DNA of 46,986 nucleotides from contig CAVBBL010000021.1 in NCBI GenBank assembly GCA_963593905.1, positions 1 through 46,986 of the forward strand, in the 5' to 3' direction. This document shows, in pieces, positions 8,030 to 15,587 of the stretch. The notes under the pieces are model-generated. The model saw only the letters and a list, made by a program, of their open reading frames with translations, searched no databases and was not told the origin of the DNA. The stretch's first letter is position 1; each line of letters starts with the position of its first letter. Origin of the DNA: CAG-791 sp963593905. Lineage in GTDB: Bacteria > Bacillota > Clostridia > Lachnospirales > Lachnospiraceae. A program made the translations under genes and the position numbers.

Positions 8030-10395
8030 TACGCCTCTGTCTCCTCCTTTTCCCTGGTGAGATAGACATACAGATAGATACTGCTGATCAACTGTCTCCT
8101 ATCCTCCGGATCCATGGACCATTCGTACATTTTATTTGCAAAATTCCTGTAGAGCTTTTGTTCCTCTGCCCCCTGGGCGCTGTCCCTGTCCTGCGGTTCC
8201 ATACGGGAGAGGAAGTAGACGAACCGTGCCCTGTTAAAGCGCCCGCCTGCATTCTCTCCGTCTCTTCCCGCGTCGTCGGTGTTCTGGGCCTCCCGGAGCA
8301 GCTCTAACAGGTGATAGAGGAATGCCTTCCCCCGCTCCCTGGTGGCCGTCATGTAACCGGAAAGACATTGGAACTTCTCCTGCAACACCTTCTTTTCATA
8401 AATATCCCAGGGGAATCTTCCCTGTTTTTCAAACAATGTGATGCCGTCTTTCCCGGGAAGCTTTTTGGAATAATCCTCCAACACCGCGGTCTCCAAGGCC
8501 ATACGGTTAATGGGGTATTGACTCGGATACAATCCTATGCCGCAGGAAATGGTCAATGTCCCCTGGGTATATCTCTCAAAGGCGTTCCGCAGATCCAATG
8601 CTGCATCCATGACATCATTCCAGGCACCAACCAGAAAGACGTCATCTCCTCCCGCGTAGACGATGCAGGCTTTCCTGGCCTTGTTTTTTGACAGCTGATC
8701 TGCCTCTCCTTTCTGCAGAATCCTGTTTATATACAGCTTAAAGAAAAGGGAGAGATGTCTGGAAAGGGCTGCTGTCCTTGACAGGGTCTCATATCTGCCC
8801 CCTTCCTTCTGTCTGTGAAATCCGTTTACAAAGGTACTGCCCAGATTGTCCACATCTCCCCGCAGGACAGCGATTCGCTCTATGCCCTGCGCCTGATCCG
8901 CCAGCTGTGCAAAGGTATCTCCTGTCTGATAATCCCCCACCCACAGTCTGGTGGACACCTGTTTCCCTGTGTACAGCTGATTTTTGGTATAGCTGCGAAC
9001 GTAAGTATCCTGTTCCATCAAATGGAGCAGCCTTTCCTTCGTCCCTGCCGTCAGGTACTTTTCTCCCGGAAGGGGCAGCGCATTTTCCGTCCTTTCTGTA
9101 GTGACGATAAAATAGGGCCTTTGCAGAATCTCTGCGGAAAAATAGTGGAGTGCACTGCAGATCTGACATCTGCCCTCTTCATCCAGATTCTCATCGGACC
9201 TGCGGCAGATCACACACTCCCTCTTGCCGCCCTTAGAGCCATGATTGAGAGATAAAATATCGGCTGCACTGTAGCGATGACTTTTTTCTCCGGAAATCTC
9301 CCTGGAAATGCTGTGAAAGATTTCTCTGTAACTGCCCTCCGGCTGATTCATCAGCTCATGGGCGCTGCAGGCTGCCCCGCCTCCTGCCACGTACAGGGAG
9401 ATGTCAAAATTTCTCATAAACCAGAGATTGGTTTCCCGACGATGGGCCGCTATAGTTTCCCCTGCCTCCTTTGTATTCGGCAAAAGCAGGTAGCAATGAC
9501 CGCCTCCTGCATACAGCAGACAGCACCTTGACAAATGCAGCTTCGTCAGAACCTCATCGATCATATGCTCCATAAGGATTTCCAGATAAAAGCTTCTGGC
9601 ACGAAGTCCCTTTAATGCACCGGCACTGCTGATGGTATAGATAAAATTCTGTATTCCCGACACATCCATGGAATACAGCATAAAGGCTCTTTCCTCCCAC
9701 ATTTTATCCGCTGAGGGGGAAAAGAAGGCTTCTCTGTAATCGTTAATATTTTTCTCTGCACAGTATTGATACAGGCATTCCGCTATAGCCGCTGTCAGTT
9801 TCACATGATCATAGAGAGAAATATCCGCCAGTTCCCGCTTGCTGGTGGAGGAGGGAATATAGGAAAGATTAGCCTCCAGCACAGACAGAAGGGAGTTCAC
9901 GTATTCCGGTGTCACGGAAAGGCCCTTCAGATTGTCCTGTATCCGATCCAGCACTCCTGCGTAAAAGGATCCATCCATATTCACCGGCTCTGTGATGGGA
10001 TAAGGAATCTCTCCCTTAGGATCCAGCACATGGTGAGCGTAATGCGCTTGACCTGTATGGTCATTGAGAAGATTAAAGATACTGGCCAGCGGAACCGTCT
10101 TATCAAAGCCGTCCTCTGCCTCCATAGCCTGACGTCTGTCCGCCGCCGAAGCAATATTATCGGCAAAATAGGTCAGATAGGCAATGGACTGCTCCGATAT
10201 ACCGGCGGATTTAAGATGAACGCCGTGGTGATACCGCACGCAGTCCAGTATATCCCTGTCAAAATCCTGCTCATGCTCCTTTAGGAATTCATATCCGCTT
10301 TTGCTGTGATTCCTGCCGTCTCCGGAACGATATGCCACCTTTCCGATATCGTGAAGAAGGCTCCCGATGACTAACCTGATCTGTTTATCGTCCAT
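8029..10395 (-). CDS. cas10: Cas10/Csm1, large subunit with HD and cyclase domains
   Basis: 788 residues. N-terminal HD nuclease domain with LLHDIGKVAYR (His15-Asp16) for single-stranded DNA cleavage. A first palm domain starts around YSMDVSGIQNFIYTIS. A zinc ribbon has Cys394, Cys397, Cys410 and Cys413 (CVIC...CQIC). The second palm carries the cyclase signature YAGGDDVF with GGDD at residues 582-585, the site that makes cyclic oligoadenylate from ATP. Both active sites look intact, which fits the presence of Csm6. A helical C-terminal domain closes the protein. ATG 10395 follows AAAGG, 74 nt after cas6. Part of one operon with csm2-csm5. Confidence 0.96.
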   Translation of the reverse strand: MDDKQIRLVIGSLLHDIGKVAYRSGDGRNHSKSGYEFLKEHEQDFDRDILDCVRYHHGVHLKSAGISEQSIAYLTYFADNIASAADRRQAMEAEDGFDKTVPLASIFNLLNDHTGQAHYAHHVLDPKGEIPYPITEPVNMDGSFYAGVLDRIQDNLKGLSVTPEYVNSLLSVLEANLSYIPSSTSKRELADISLYDHVKLTAAIAECLYQYCAEKNINDYREAFFSPSADKMWEERAFMLYSMDVSGIQNFIYTISSAGALKGLRARSFYLEILMEHMIDEVLTKLHLSRCCLLYAGGGHCYLLLPNTKEAGETIAAHRRETNLWFMRNFDISLYVAGGGAACSAHELMNQPEGSYREIFHSISREISGEKSHRYSAADILSLNHGSKGGKRECVICRRSDENLDEEGRCQICSALHYFSAEILQRPYFIVTTERTENALPLPGEKYLTAGTKERLLHLMEQDTYVRSYTKNQLYTGKQVSTRLWVGDYQTGDTFAQLADQAQGIERIAVLRGDVDNLGSTFVNGFHRQKEGGRYETLSRTAALSRHLSLFFKLYINRILQKGEADQLSKNKARKACIVYAGGDDVFLVGAWNDVMDAALDLRNAFERYTQGTLTISCGIGLYPSQYPINRMALETAVLEDYSKKLPGKDGITLFEKQGRFPWDIYEKKVLQEKFQCLSGYMTATRERGKAFLYHLLELLREAQNTDDAGRDGENAGGRFNRARFVYFLSRMEPQDRDSAQGAEEQKLYRNFANKMYEWSMDPEDRRQLISSIYLYVYLTREKEETEA

Positions 10396-10469
10396 ATGTA
10401 CCTTTCTCTGTTTCGGTTTATTACAACTCTAAAAGCCAATCAGCTTATACTGATGTACTTCCATATCCG

Positions 10470-11252
10470 TCACTGTAAAATCTGCCTGCCGTTCCTTTCC
10501 GTTCTTTTCGGCATTTTGTCGTCTGTTAATACTTCCACAGCTCCCATCCCCAGCGCTGTCTTGATGCCTATTCCCGCATAGGCGGCGAACTGCGTCAGCA
10601 TATTGGCGAAATTGGCCATAGTCTGTGTCCCCGCCACCCGCAGGGTCATCTCTCCCATAAAGGCCGGGATCCGAACACCTTCCAGACTGAAGGTGGTACT
10701 GCGAAGATGATATCTGGATACCACCGTGCTCTGCACCAACGTCTCCAGCGTATCCTCATCCTTCATGCTCTCTCCCGGCATGCAGGCATCATACTTATTC
10801 ATCAGATTTCCAAAGAGGCAGCGCAGGTCCGGATAATTCAGGTATCTGCCATTTTGCTTAAAGGCAGTGGGTGTCAGAAAACGAAGGGAAATATATCGAT
10901 TATTCTCCCCCTCATAAAAAGCTCTGGCCAGTTCCTTTTCTGACAGCTCGAAATAGTTCTTTTTCTCGATCATGAAATGTGCATCATGCTGTCTGATCCA
11001 AAGCTGTGAGAGCGGAAATAATGCCCTTTGCAGGATTTCGTCCGCCGCACGATCATCTAACGCCGTCACGATCCAATACCACCCATCCTGCCTTCGCTCC
11101 AGATGCTGGGTGTAGGGATGGAGTCTGGATTCATGAAGCTCTTCCCCGTATTCCTCCGGCAAAAGCTCCATCAATGCGCCGTGAAAGGTAGAGGCCATTT
11201 GATAGGAGATTTCATTTTCTCCGGTTAATTTTAATTCAAGTTTTGCAAACAT
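10470..11252 (-). CDS. cas6: Cas6, crRNA-processing endoribonuclease
   Basis: 260 residues from ATG 11252; the frame is open for 8 more codons, but GGAG lies five bases before this ATG and MFAKLELKLTGEN is a normal RAMP first strand. The C-terminal glycine-rich loop GIGIKTALGMGAVEV is the Cas6 signature, and SLRFLTPTAFKQNGRYLNYP is typical of the family. Histidines in HESRLHPYTQHL near residues 39-47 are candidates for the catalytic base. It would cut each repeat at the base of the TCCCC/GGGGA hairpin to leave the 8-nt handle. First gene of the operon. Confidence 0.92.
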   Translation of the reverse strand: MFAKLELKLTGENEISYQMASTFHGALMELLPEEYGEELHESRLHPYTQHLERRQDGWYWIVTALDDRAADEILQRALFPLSQLWIRQHDAHFMIEKKNYFELSEKELARAFYEGENNRYISLRFLTPTAFKQNGRYLNYPDLRCLFGNLMNKYDACMPGESMKDEDTLETLVQSTVVSRYHLRSTTFSLEGVRIPAFMGEMTLRVAGTQTMANFANMLTQFAAYAGIGIKTALGMGAVEVLTDDKMPKRTERNGRQILQ

Positions 11253-11362
11253 ACTGTCTCCGCTGCTTCCGCACAACGCCCAACTACACTTACCTTATAA
11301 CACTGTCCCAGAAGCCTTTCCCAGAAGTGTTTCCGGATACTTTTGTGGGATTTTTATAAAAT

Positions 11363-11391
11363 GATGTATTTTTTCTGCATCAATATGTCAA
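11363..11391 (-). promoter_or_regulatory. Candidate promoter of the type III-A operon
   Basis: On the minus strand a perfect -35 TTGACA (11391-11386) is followed after 17 bp by TACATC, a poor -10, in AT-rich sequence. The leader would be about 110 nt to the cas6 start. The rest of 11253-11496 shows nothing else I can name. Confidence 0.4.
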
Positions 11392-11496
11392 TATTAACAC
11401 AATATAACACTCATGAATAGGAAGAATCATCCAATGATGCTGGGGACATGCGTTCGTTTGCCCAGTTCAATTACGGTTCTGGTCAGCGTATAAACA

Positions 11497-11538
11497 AATG
11501 TCCCGAGGACAGAATTTACATTCCGTCCTCGGGACATT
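11497..11538 (-). terminator. Terminator of niaR
   Basis: Perfect 14-bp stem, AATGTCCCGAGGAC at 11497-11510 with its complement at 11525-11538, 14-nt loop. On the minus strand it runs into ATTTGTTTATA, so it ends the niaR transcript and shields the cas operon. Confidence 0.75.
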
Positions 11539-11555
11539 GTCTTCCTCTATATTTT

Positions 11556-12092
11556 TTATATTGATTCCTCATACAGGATTCCGCTTTCTCGCAGCTCTCC
11601 CAGTGTTCTTTTCAGAGTCTCCTCATCCGGATAATCGATAGTGTGGAGATGGATGCCATCTGTCAGCTCACACAGAGAATGGGCCTCGGATTGAGCCACC
11701 TTCTGCAGAAAGCACTTGATATCATAACGGCTGGAGATATTTAAAAGTCCCGTCAGCTGTCCATAGACCGGATGTTCCACGGTCACATCAATGACCTTGC
11801 AGCCGTTGTCCACGAAAATCTGCAATTCCTTTTCCGTCTCTTCGTCCTGATGCTGGCAGACTACTTTGCAGCAATTAGATTTCTTTTCCTCTCTGCTGCT
11901 TCTGTCCACATAACCTCTGGCGGTAGCCTCTATCTCACAACCGGCTGCCCGCAGCAGAGCTATATCGCCCACAATAATCTGTCTGCTGACACCCAGCCTC
12001 TCTGCCAGAGCGGCTGCGCTGACAGCACTGCCGGCACCGGCCAATATGCTTTTTATCTGACTTCTTCTCTCTTCTGCATTGCCGTTATTCAT
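11556..12092 (-). CDS. niaR: NiaR-type niacin-responsive repressor (HTH_11 + 3H)
   Basis: 178 residues. NiaR (YrxA) represses NAD synthesis and niacin uptake genes in Firmicutes when nicotinate is plentiful. Residues 8-60 form a winged helix (RSQIKSILAGAG, LAERLGVSRQIIVGDIALLRAAG). The C-terminal 3H domain has its conserved histidines in VTVEHPVYGQL and AHSLCELTDGIHLHTI, which bind metal and ligand. Length is normal. It lies directly downstream of a PTS-IIC-like gene on the same strand, 130 nt away, and is followed by a strong terminator. Family assignment is firm; the regulon cannot be read from this window beyond the neighbouring transporter. Confidence 0.88.
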   Translation of the reverse strand: MNNGNAEERRSQIKSILAGAGSAVSAAALAERLGVSRQIIVGDIALLRAAGCEIEATARGYVDRSSREEKKSNCCKVVCQHQDEETEKELQIFVDNGCKVIDVTVEHPVYGQLTGLLNISSRYDIKCFLQKVAQSEAHSLCELTDGIHLHTIDYPDEETLKRTLGELRESGILYEESI

Positions 12093-12148
12093 GTGCCCTT
12101 ACAATCCTTTTTACTATACATTTCTGCACGCTGTTACAGATAAACTTG

Positions 12149-12170
12149 GACAGGAATTACAAATTCTGTC
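12149..12170. promoter_or_regulatory. Inverted repeat before niaR
   Basis: GACAG-g-AATT at 12149-12158 mirrors AATTCTGTC at 12162-12170 across a 3-nt centre, with one extra base in the left arm. It lies between the PTS-IIC-like gene and niaR, where either an autoregulatory operator or the end of the upstream transcript could sit. No T run follows on the minus strand. Confidence 0.3.
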
Positions 12171-12222
12171 GCAGTTTGCAATTTCCTCTGATACATAACA
12201 AAATTTATATAAATTCGTCTTT

Positions 12223-13314
12223 CTACTGCAGTTTTAAATCTCCCTCCTTGATCCAGCCAAGCTTCCTCTCCACCTCGCAGAAGATGCAGGAAAGCACTGC
12301 CGGCAATACAAAGCTTATCAATAGCAAGCCGATAATGTCAAATGGTGTGATGGCTGTCTTAATACCGGCAGCAATATCATTGACCCATCCGGTATATACA
12401 CCGATCTGTCCCACCAAACCGCAGGTACCCATGCCGGAGGATACGGCTGCACCATCCATAGTCAGCTTAAACAGGCAGGTTGCTATCGGACCTGTAATAG
12501 CAGAAGCTAAGGTAGGAGCGATCCAAATCTTAGGATTTTTGACGATGTTCGGCATCTGCAGCATAGAGGTACCGATGCCCTGGCTCACCAGACCACCTAC
12601 ACCGTTTTCCTTAAAGCTCATGCAGGCAAAGCCCACCATCTGTGCACAGCATCCTGCCACGGCAGCACCGCCTGCCAGTCCTGTCAGGCTTAATGCTGCG
12701 CAGATCGCTGCAGAGGAAATAGGAAGTGTCAGTGCCACACCTACCGTCACAGAGACCAGAATCCCCATAAAGAAGGGCTGCAGTTCCGTAGCCCACATGA
12801 TCAGCTGACCAAAAGCAGAGGCTGCCGCACCGATGGGGGCCGCAATGACCTCTGCCAGTCCGATGCCCACCAGAATCGTGACGATAGGCGTCACCAAAAT
12901 ATCTATTTTGGTTTCCTTGGAGACAGCCTTGCCGCACTCTGCCGCCACGATGGCCACCACCAGCACAGCCAAAGGACCGCCTGCGCCGCCGATGACATTG
13001 GTGGCATAGCCCACCGGAATCAGGGAAAAGAGCACCAATTGCGGCGCCATCAATGCATAGCCAATAGCCGCTGCCATAGCAGGGCCCACCATAGCAGATG
13101 CCAGACCGCCCATAGTATAATCTGTGCCGCCGATGGAAGCGACCGTCTCCGTCAGAAAGCCAATATGAAACTGCGTACCAAGGGTATTTAAGATCGTGCC
13201 GATCAAAAGAGTACAGAATAGCCCTTGTGCCATGGCACCCAACGCATCAATGCCGTAGCGTTTCATCGAGAAAATAATGTTCTTCCGTTTTAAAAATGCC
13301 TTTACTTTTTCCAT
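12223..13314 (-). CDS. PTS-IIC-like membrane transporter (PF13303-type)
   Basis: 363 residues from ATG 13314, chosen because GAGGTG precedes it and the protein then starts MEKVKAFLKRKNIIFSMKRYG; the frame is open for 22 more codons. About ten hydrophobic segments rich in Gly and Ala, with MAQGLFCTLLIGTI, GGAGGPLAVLVVAIVAAECG and VGFACMSFKENG, resembling the stand-alone PTS EIIC-like family. No EIIA or EIIB gene is next to it, so phosphotransfer may not be involved. Its promoter has the -35 box inside a GTGTC-AA-GACAC palindrome and niaR follows on the same strand. I infer that NiaR may control it and that it may carry a vitamin-related substrate; the substrate is unknown. Confidence 0.7.
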   Translation of the reverse strand: MEKVKAFLKRKNIIFSMKRYGIDALGAMAQGLFCTLLIGTILNTLGTQFHIGFLTETVASIGGTDYTMGGLASAMVGPAMAAAIGYALMAPQLVLFSLIPVGYATNVIGGAGGPLAVLVVAIVAAECGKAVSKETKIDILVTPIVTILVGIGLAEVIAAPIGAAASAFGQLIMWATELQPFFMGILVSVTVGVALTLPISSAAICAALSLTGLAGGAAVAGCCAQMVGFACMSFKENGVGGLVSQGIGTSMLQMPNIVKNPKIWIAPTLASAITGPIATCLFKLTMDGAAVSSGMGTCGLVGQIGVYTGWVNDIAAGIKTAITPFDIIGLLLISFVLPAVLSCIFCEVERKLGWIKEGDLKLQ

Positions 13315-13329
13315 AATCACCTCATCACA

Positions 13330-13385
13330 CCGCAGCTTGTCTGCGGCAACGCAATATATATCAGTCTTGTTATGTGTCAAGACAC
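13330..13385 (-). promoter_or_regulatory. Promoter, operator and pre-SD hairpin of the PTS-IIC-like gene
   Basis: Minus strand: -35 TTGACA at 13380-13375, 16-bp spacer, -10 TATATT at 13358-13353. The -35 lies within the perfect palindrome GTGTCAAGACAC (13374-13385), a good repressor site. The leader then forms CCGCAG-cttgt-CTGCGG (13330-13346) ending 15 nt before the ATG. Confidence 0.6.
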
Positions 13386-13450
13386 TTTACATATCATAAC
13401 GCTTTACCTGAGGAAGTCAAGAAAAATTTAAGACAGTACCCTTAATACGG

Positions 13451-13498
13451 TTGTGCGATCTTATGAGATATGTCATAATACAAGTAAGAAATTCTTAC
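13451..13498 (+). promoter_or_regulatory. Promoter and operator of the AbrB/PIN toxin-antitoxin pair
   Basis: -35 TTGTGC (13451-13456), 17 bp, -10 CATAAT (13474-13479). Just downstream is a perfect inverted repeat GTAAGAA-A-TTCTTAC (13484-13498), placed near the transcription start and before the ribosome site. This is where an AbrB-type antitoxin would bind to repress its own operon. Confidence 0.6.
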
Positions 13499-13518
13499 CT
13501 AACGAAAGGAGTAATCCT

Positions 13519-13797
13519 ATGAGTACACAGATTCTAACTGTTTCCTCTAAAGGACAGATTTCTCTCCCTGTTGCCATTCGTAAATTATTATCCATTGATA
13601 CAGGAGACAAACTGGTAGCCTATACCTCCGGAGATGTCATTATGTTAAAGACACTGAAGCTGCCTACCGCAGAGGAGTTTGAGGCCTCCCTGGATGAGGC
13701 ACAGAAATGGGCAGCTTCCGTGGGCTATAAAGAAGAGGATGTGGGCGATATCATTAAATCAGTGAGGAATAAGAAACGAAATGAGAATAGTCGTTGA
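13519..13797 (+). CDS. AbrB/MazE-like antitoxin
   Basis: 92 residues from ATG 13519, which follows AAAGGAG; the frame is open upstream but without a ribosome site. The N-terminal SpoVT-AbrB swapped-hairpin domain is clear: ILTVSSKGQISLPVAIRKLLSIDTGDKLV (given in two parts: ILTVSSKGQISLPVAIRK, then LLSIDTGDKLV). The C-terminal part EEFEASLDEAQKWAASVG is helical and would wrap the toxin. The end overlaps the toxin gene by 17 nt. Expected to bind DNA, neutralise the PIN protein and repress the pair through the palindrome at 13484-13498. Confidence 0.85.
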   Translation: MSTQILTVSSKGQISLPVAIRKLLSIDTGDKLVAYTSGDVIMLKTLKLPTAEEFEASLDEAQKWAASVGYKEEDVGDIIKSVRNKKRNENSR

Positions 13798-14194
13798 TAC
13801 CAATGTGATGATCTCCGGCGTCTTTTTCGGCGGTTTTCCAAGAAAAATACTGAACGCCATTGCAGAAAATAAGCTGACAGCTTGCGCTACTGCAGAGATT
13901 ATCGATGAGTATGAAGAAATCATCAAAGAAATGATTAACAGAAAACAGGGTCATCTTCATCATCAGCTGTTGGCACCGTTGGTGCAGGCTCTGGAAATTG
14001 TAGAGCCTGCAACCACCGTTACCCTGTGCAGAGATCCCGATGATAACAAATTTCTTGGCTGTGCAAAGGATGCTAAAGCGCTGTATATCGTAAGCGGAGA
14101 TAAAGATCTTCTGGTTTTAGAGCAATTTGAAGACATAGAAATCATTACCGCAAAGGAATTCTGTGAACTATATATGCAGCCTTCTTTACACTGA
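13781..14194 (+). CDS. PIN-domain toxin of a type II toxin-antitoxin pair
   Basis: 137 residues. PIN proteins of this group (COG1569) are metal-dependent RNases. Acidic residues fit the active site: Asp6 in RIVVDTNVMISG, Glu in EIIDEYEEII, Asp in RDPDDNKFLGCA and Asp in VSGDKDLL. Overlaps the antitoxin gene, the normal arrangement for co-regulated pairs. It ends 2 nt from the convergent PNPOx-like gene. RNA target unknown. Confidence 0.85.
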   Translation: MRIVVDTNVMISGVFFGGFPRKILNAIAENKLTACATAEIIDEYEEIIKEMINRKQGHLHHQLLAPLVQALEIVEPATTVTLCRDPDDNKFLGCAKDAKALYIVSGDKDLLVLEQFEDIEIITAKEFCELYMQPSLH

Positions 14195-14196
14195 AA

Positions 14197-14673
14197 TCAG
14201 GATTCCTTCACCAATTTCCCGGTCATGTACTCCGGTGTCAATTCCAGACACAGTACGCCGTCTAAAAACTGAGACAATTCTTTTTCTATATACTCTTCAT
14301 CATCTGTGAATTTATGACACAGATTCGTGCATACTCTGGTCATCGTCTCCGAATCCTCCACGAAGCGAATCCGACCGAAAACAATCACGCTGCGGATATG
14401 CAGCGGCCAGTCATCACCTTCCCTGTATCCCTCATCATGGACACAAAAGGAAACCTTGTCGCAATTCTTAAGGGCATCTATCTTATGACCGGCCTTTGCC
14501 CCGTGGAAATAGATATTACCGCTTTTCTCATCATACCAATGCGTCAGGGGTATACCATAGGGATAGCCGTCATCTCCCAATACAGAAAGGACGCCCCGGG
14601 GCTGACTTTTCAGTATTTCTATAGATTCTTCCTGGCTGATCTGCTGTTTGCATCTTCTCATCGCACGAAACAT
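14197..14673 (-). CDS. PNPOx-like flavin-binding protein, NimA-related
   Basis: 158 residues. Split-barrel flavin/heme-binding family that includes 5-nitroimidazole reductases. Signs: RRCKQQISQEESIEILKSQ at the start, RGVLSVLGDDGYPYGIPLTHWYDEKSGNIYFHGAKAGHKI (seen in segments GVLSVLGDDGYPYGIPL and GNIYFHGAKAGHKIDALK), SFCVHDEG and SVIVFGRIRFVED. ATG 14673 follows AAGGAG. Stands alone between two toxin-antitoxin pairs on the opposite strand. Drug reduction cannot be inferred from sequence alone. Confidence 0.8.
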   Translation of the reverse strand: MFRAMRRCKQQISQEESIEILKSQPRGVLSVLGDDGYPYGIPLTHWYDEKSGNIYFHGAKAGHKIDALKNCDKVSFCVHDEGYREGDDWPLHIRSVIVFGRIRFVEDSETMTRVCTNLCHKFTDDEEYIEKELSQFLDGVLCLELTPEYMTGKLVKES

Positions 14674-14800
14674 AATACTGCTCCTTCTTTTTCAAACAAC
14701 TTCAGATGTCCACTATTATAACATAAATAAAATCAGTTGTATTATCTCTATCTAAAGGATCATGCCTCCCAGTGACAACCAATGCACTTCCCGACATTTT

Positions 14801-14843
14801 TTCGTACGAATGAATTGTGTTTTTCGTACGATTTATGTAAAAT
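14801..14843 (+). promoter_or_regulatory. Promoter with two TTCGTACGA operators for the Phd/PIN pair
   Basis: -35 TTGTGT (14815-14820), 17 bp, -10 TAAAAT (14838-14843). Two copies of the palindrome TTCGTACGA lie at 14801-14809 and 14823-14831, 22 bp apart (about two helix turns), one upstream of the -35 and one inside the spacer. Likely binding sites of the Phd-type antitoxin. Confidence 0.7.
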
Positions 14844-14880
14844 TAAGATGAAGAAAATTCATGAAAGGAGGTATTCTATT

Positions 14881-15096
14881 ATGTCTATTACCGCAACTGA
14901 ACTGAAAAACAATCTTGGAAAGTATCTTCTCCTTGCGGCAACAGAGGACATTTTTATCACGCGCAACGGCAAAGTTGTCGCTAAACTTTCCAATCCATAT
15001 CAGGAAAGAGTAGATATTGCCAATTCTCTGTTCGGCATTCTCAGCACTGATATCACACTGGAGGAAGCAAAAGAAGAAAGGTTAAATCAAATATGA
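14881..15096 (+). CDS. Phd/YefM-type antitoxin
   Basis: 71 residues from ATG 14881, preceded by AAAGGAGG. Typical Phd N-terminal DNA-binding domain: MSITATELKNNLGKYLLLA, then EDIFITRNGKVVAKLSNP. The short tail LFGILSTDITLEEAKEERL would bind the toxin. Stop overlaps the toxin start (ATGA). Expected to repress its own promoter through the two palindromes. Confidence 0.9.
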   Translation: MSITATELKNNLGKYLLLAATEDIFITRNGKVVAKLSNPYQERVDIANSLFGILSTDITLEEAKEERLNQI

Positions 15097-15527
15097 AAGC
15101 TGTCATTGACACCTGTGTTATTGTAGACGCACTGCAATGTCGAGAGCCATTCTGTAAAGACGCAAGGTCCATTTTTCTGCTCTGTGCTAATTGTCAATTC
15201 GACGGTCTTCTGACTGCCAAATCCATCACTGATATTTATTACCTGACGCGCCGGCAAACTCACAGTGATAAAAAAACGCGTGAGATTCTTACAAAACTTT
15301 GCACATTGTTTGGACTGTTGGATACCACGGCATTGGATATACGCAAGGCAATCACATCGGAGACTTCAGATTTTGAGGATGCCGTGATGATTGAAACAGC
15401 AATACGTTCCAGTACAGACTGCATTGTAACGAGAAACACCAAAGATTATGCGCAAGCAAAGCTACCTGTATACACTACGGCAGAATTTCTAAAGTTATTG
15501 ACTGAAAAGTTTGAAACAAATGTTTGA
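15093..15527 (+). CDS. PIN-domain (VapC-like) toxin
   Basis: 144 residues. Starts MKAVIDTCVIVDALQ with catalytic Asp6; further acidic residues in TAKSITDIYYL, TSDFEDAVMIETA and CIVTRNTKDY match the PIN active site. Translationally coupled to the Phd antitoxin by a 4-nt overlap. Distinct from the PIN protein at 13781-14194, with little similarity outside the motifs. Confidence 0.88.
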   Translation: MKAVIDTCVIVDALQCREPFCKDARSIFLLCANCQFDGLLTAKSITDIYYLTRRQTHSDKKTREILTKLCTLFGLLDTTALDIRKAITSETSDFEDAVMIETAIRSSTDCIVTRNTKDYAQAKLPVYTTAEFLKLLTEKFETNV

Positions 15528-15560
15528 CAGCATTTCTTTCGGGAACAAATAGATGTGCGA

Positions 15561-15587
15561 AAAATATGCCATCAGGCGTATTTTTTT
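15561..15587. terminator. Bidirectional terminator between PIN toxin and YibE/F gene
   Basis: AAAATATGCC / GGCGTATTTT (one G-T pair) with a 4-nt loop, T run after it on the plus strand and TTTTT on the minus strand. Its right arm encodes the last codons of the YibE/F gene. Confidence 0.75.
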
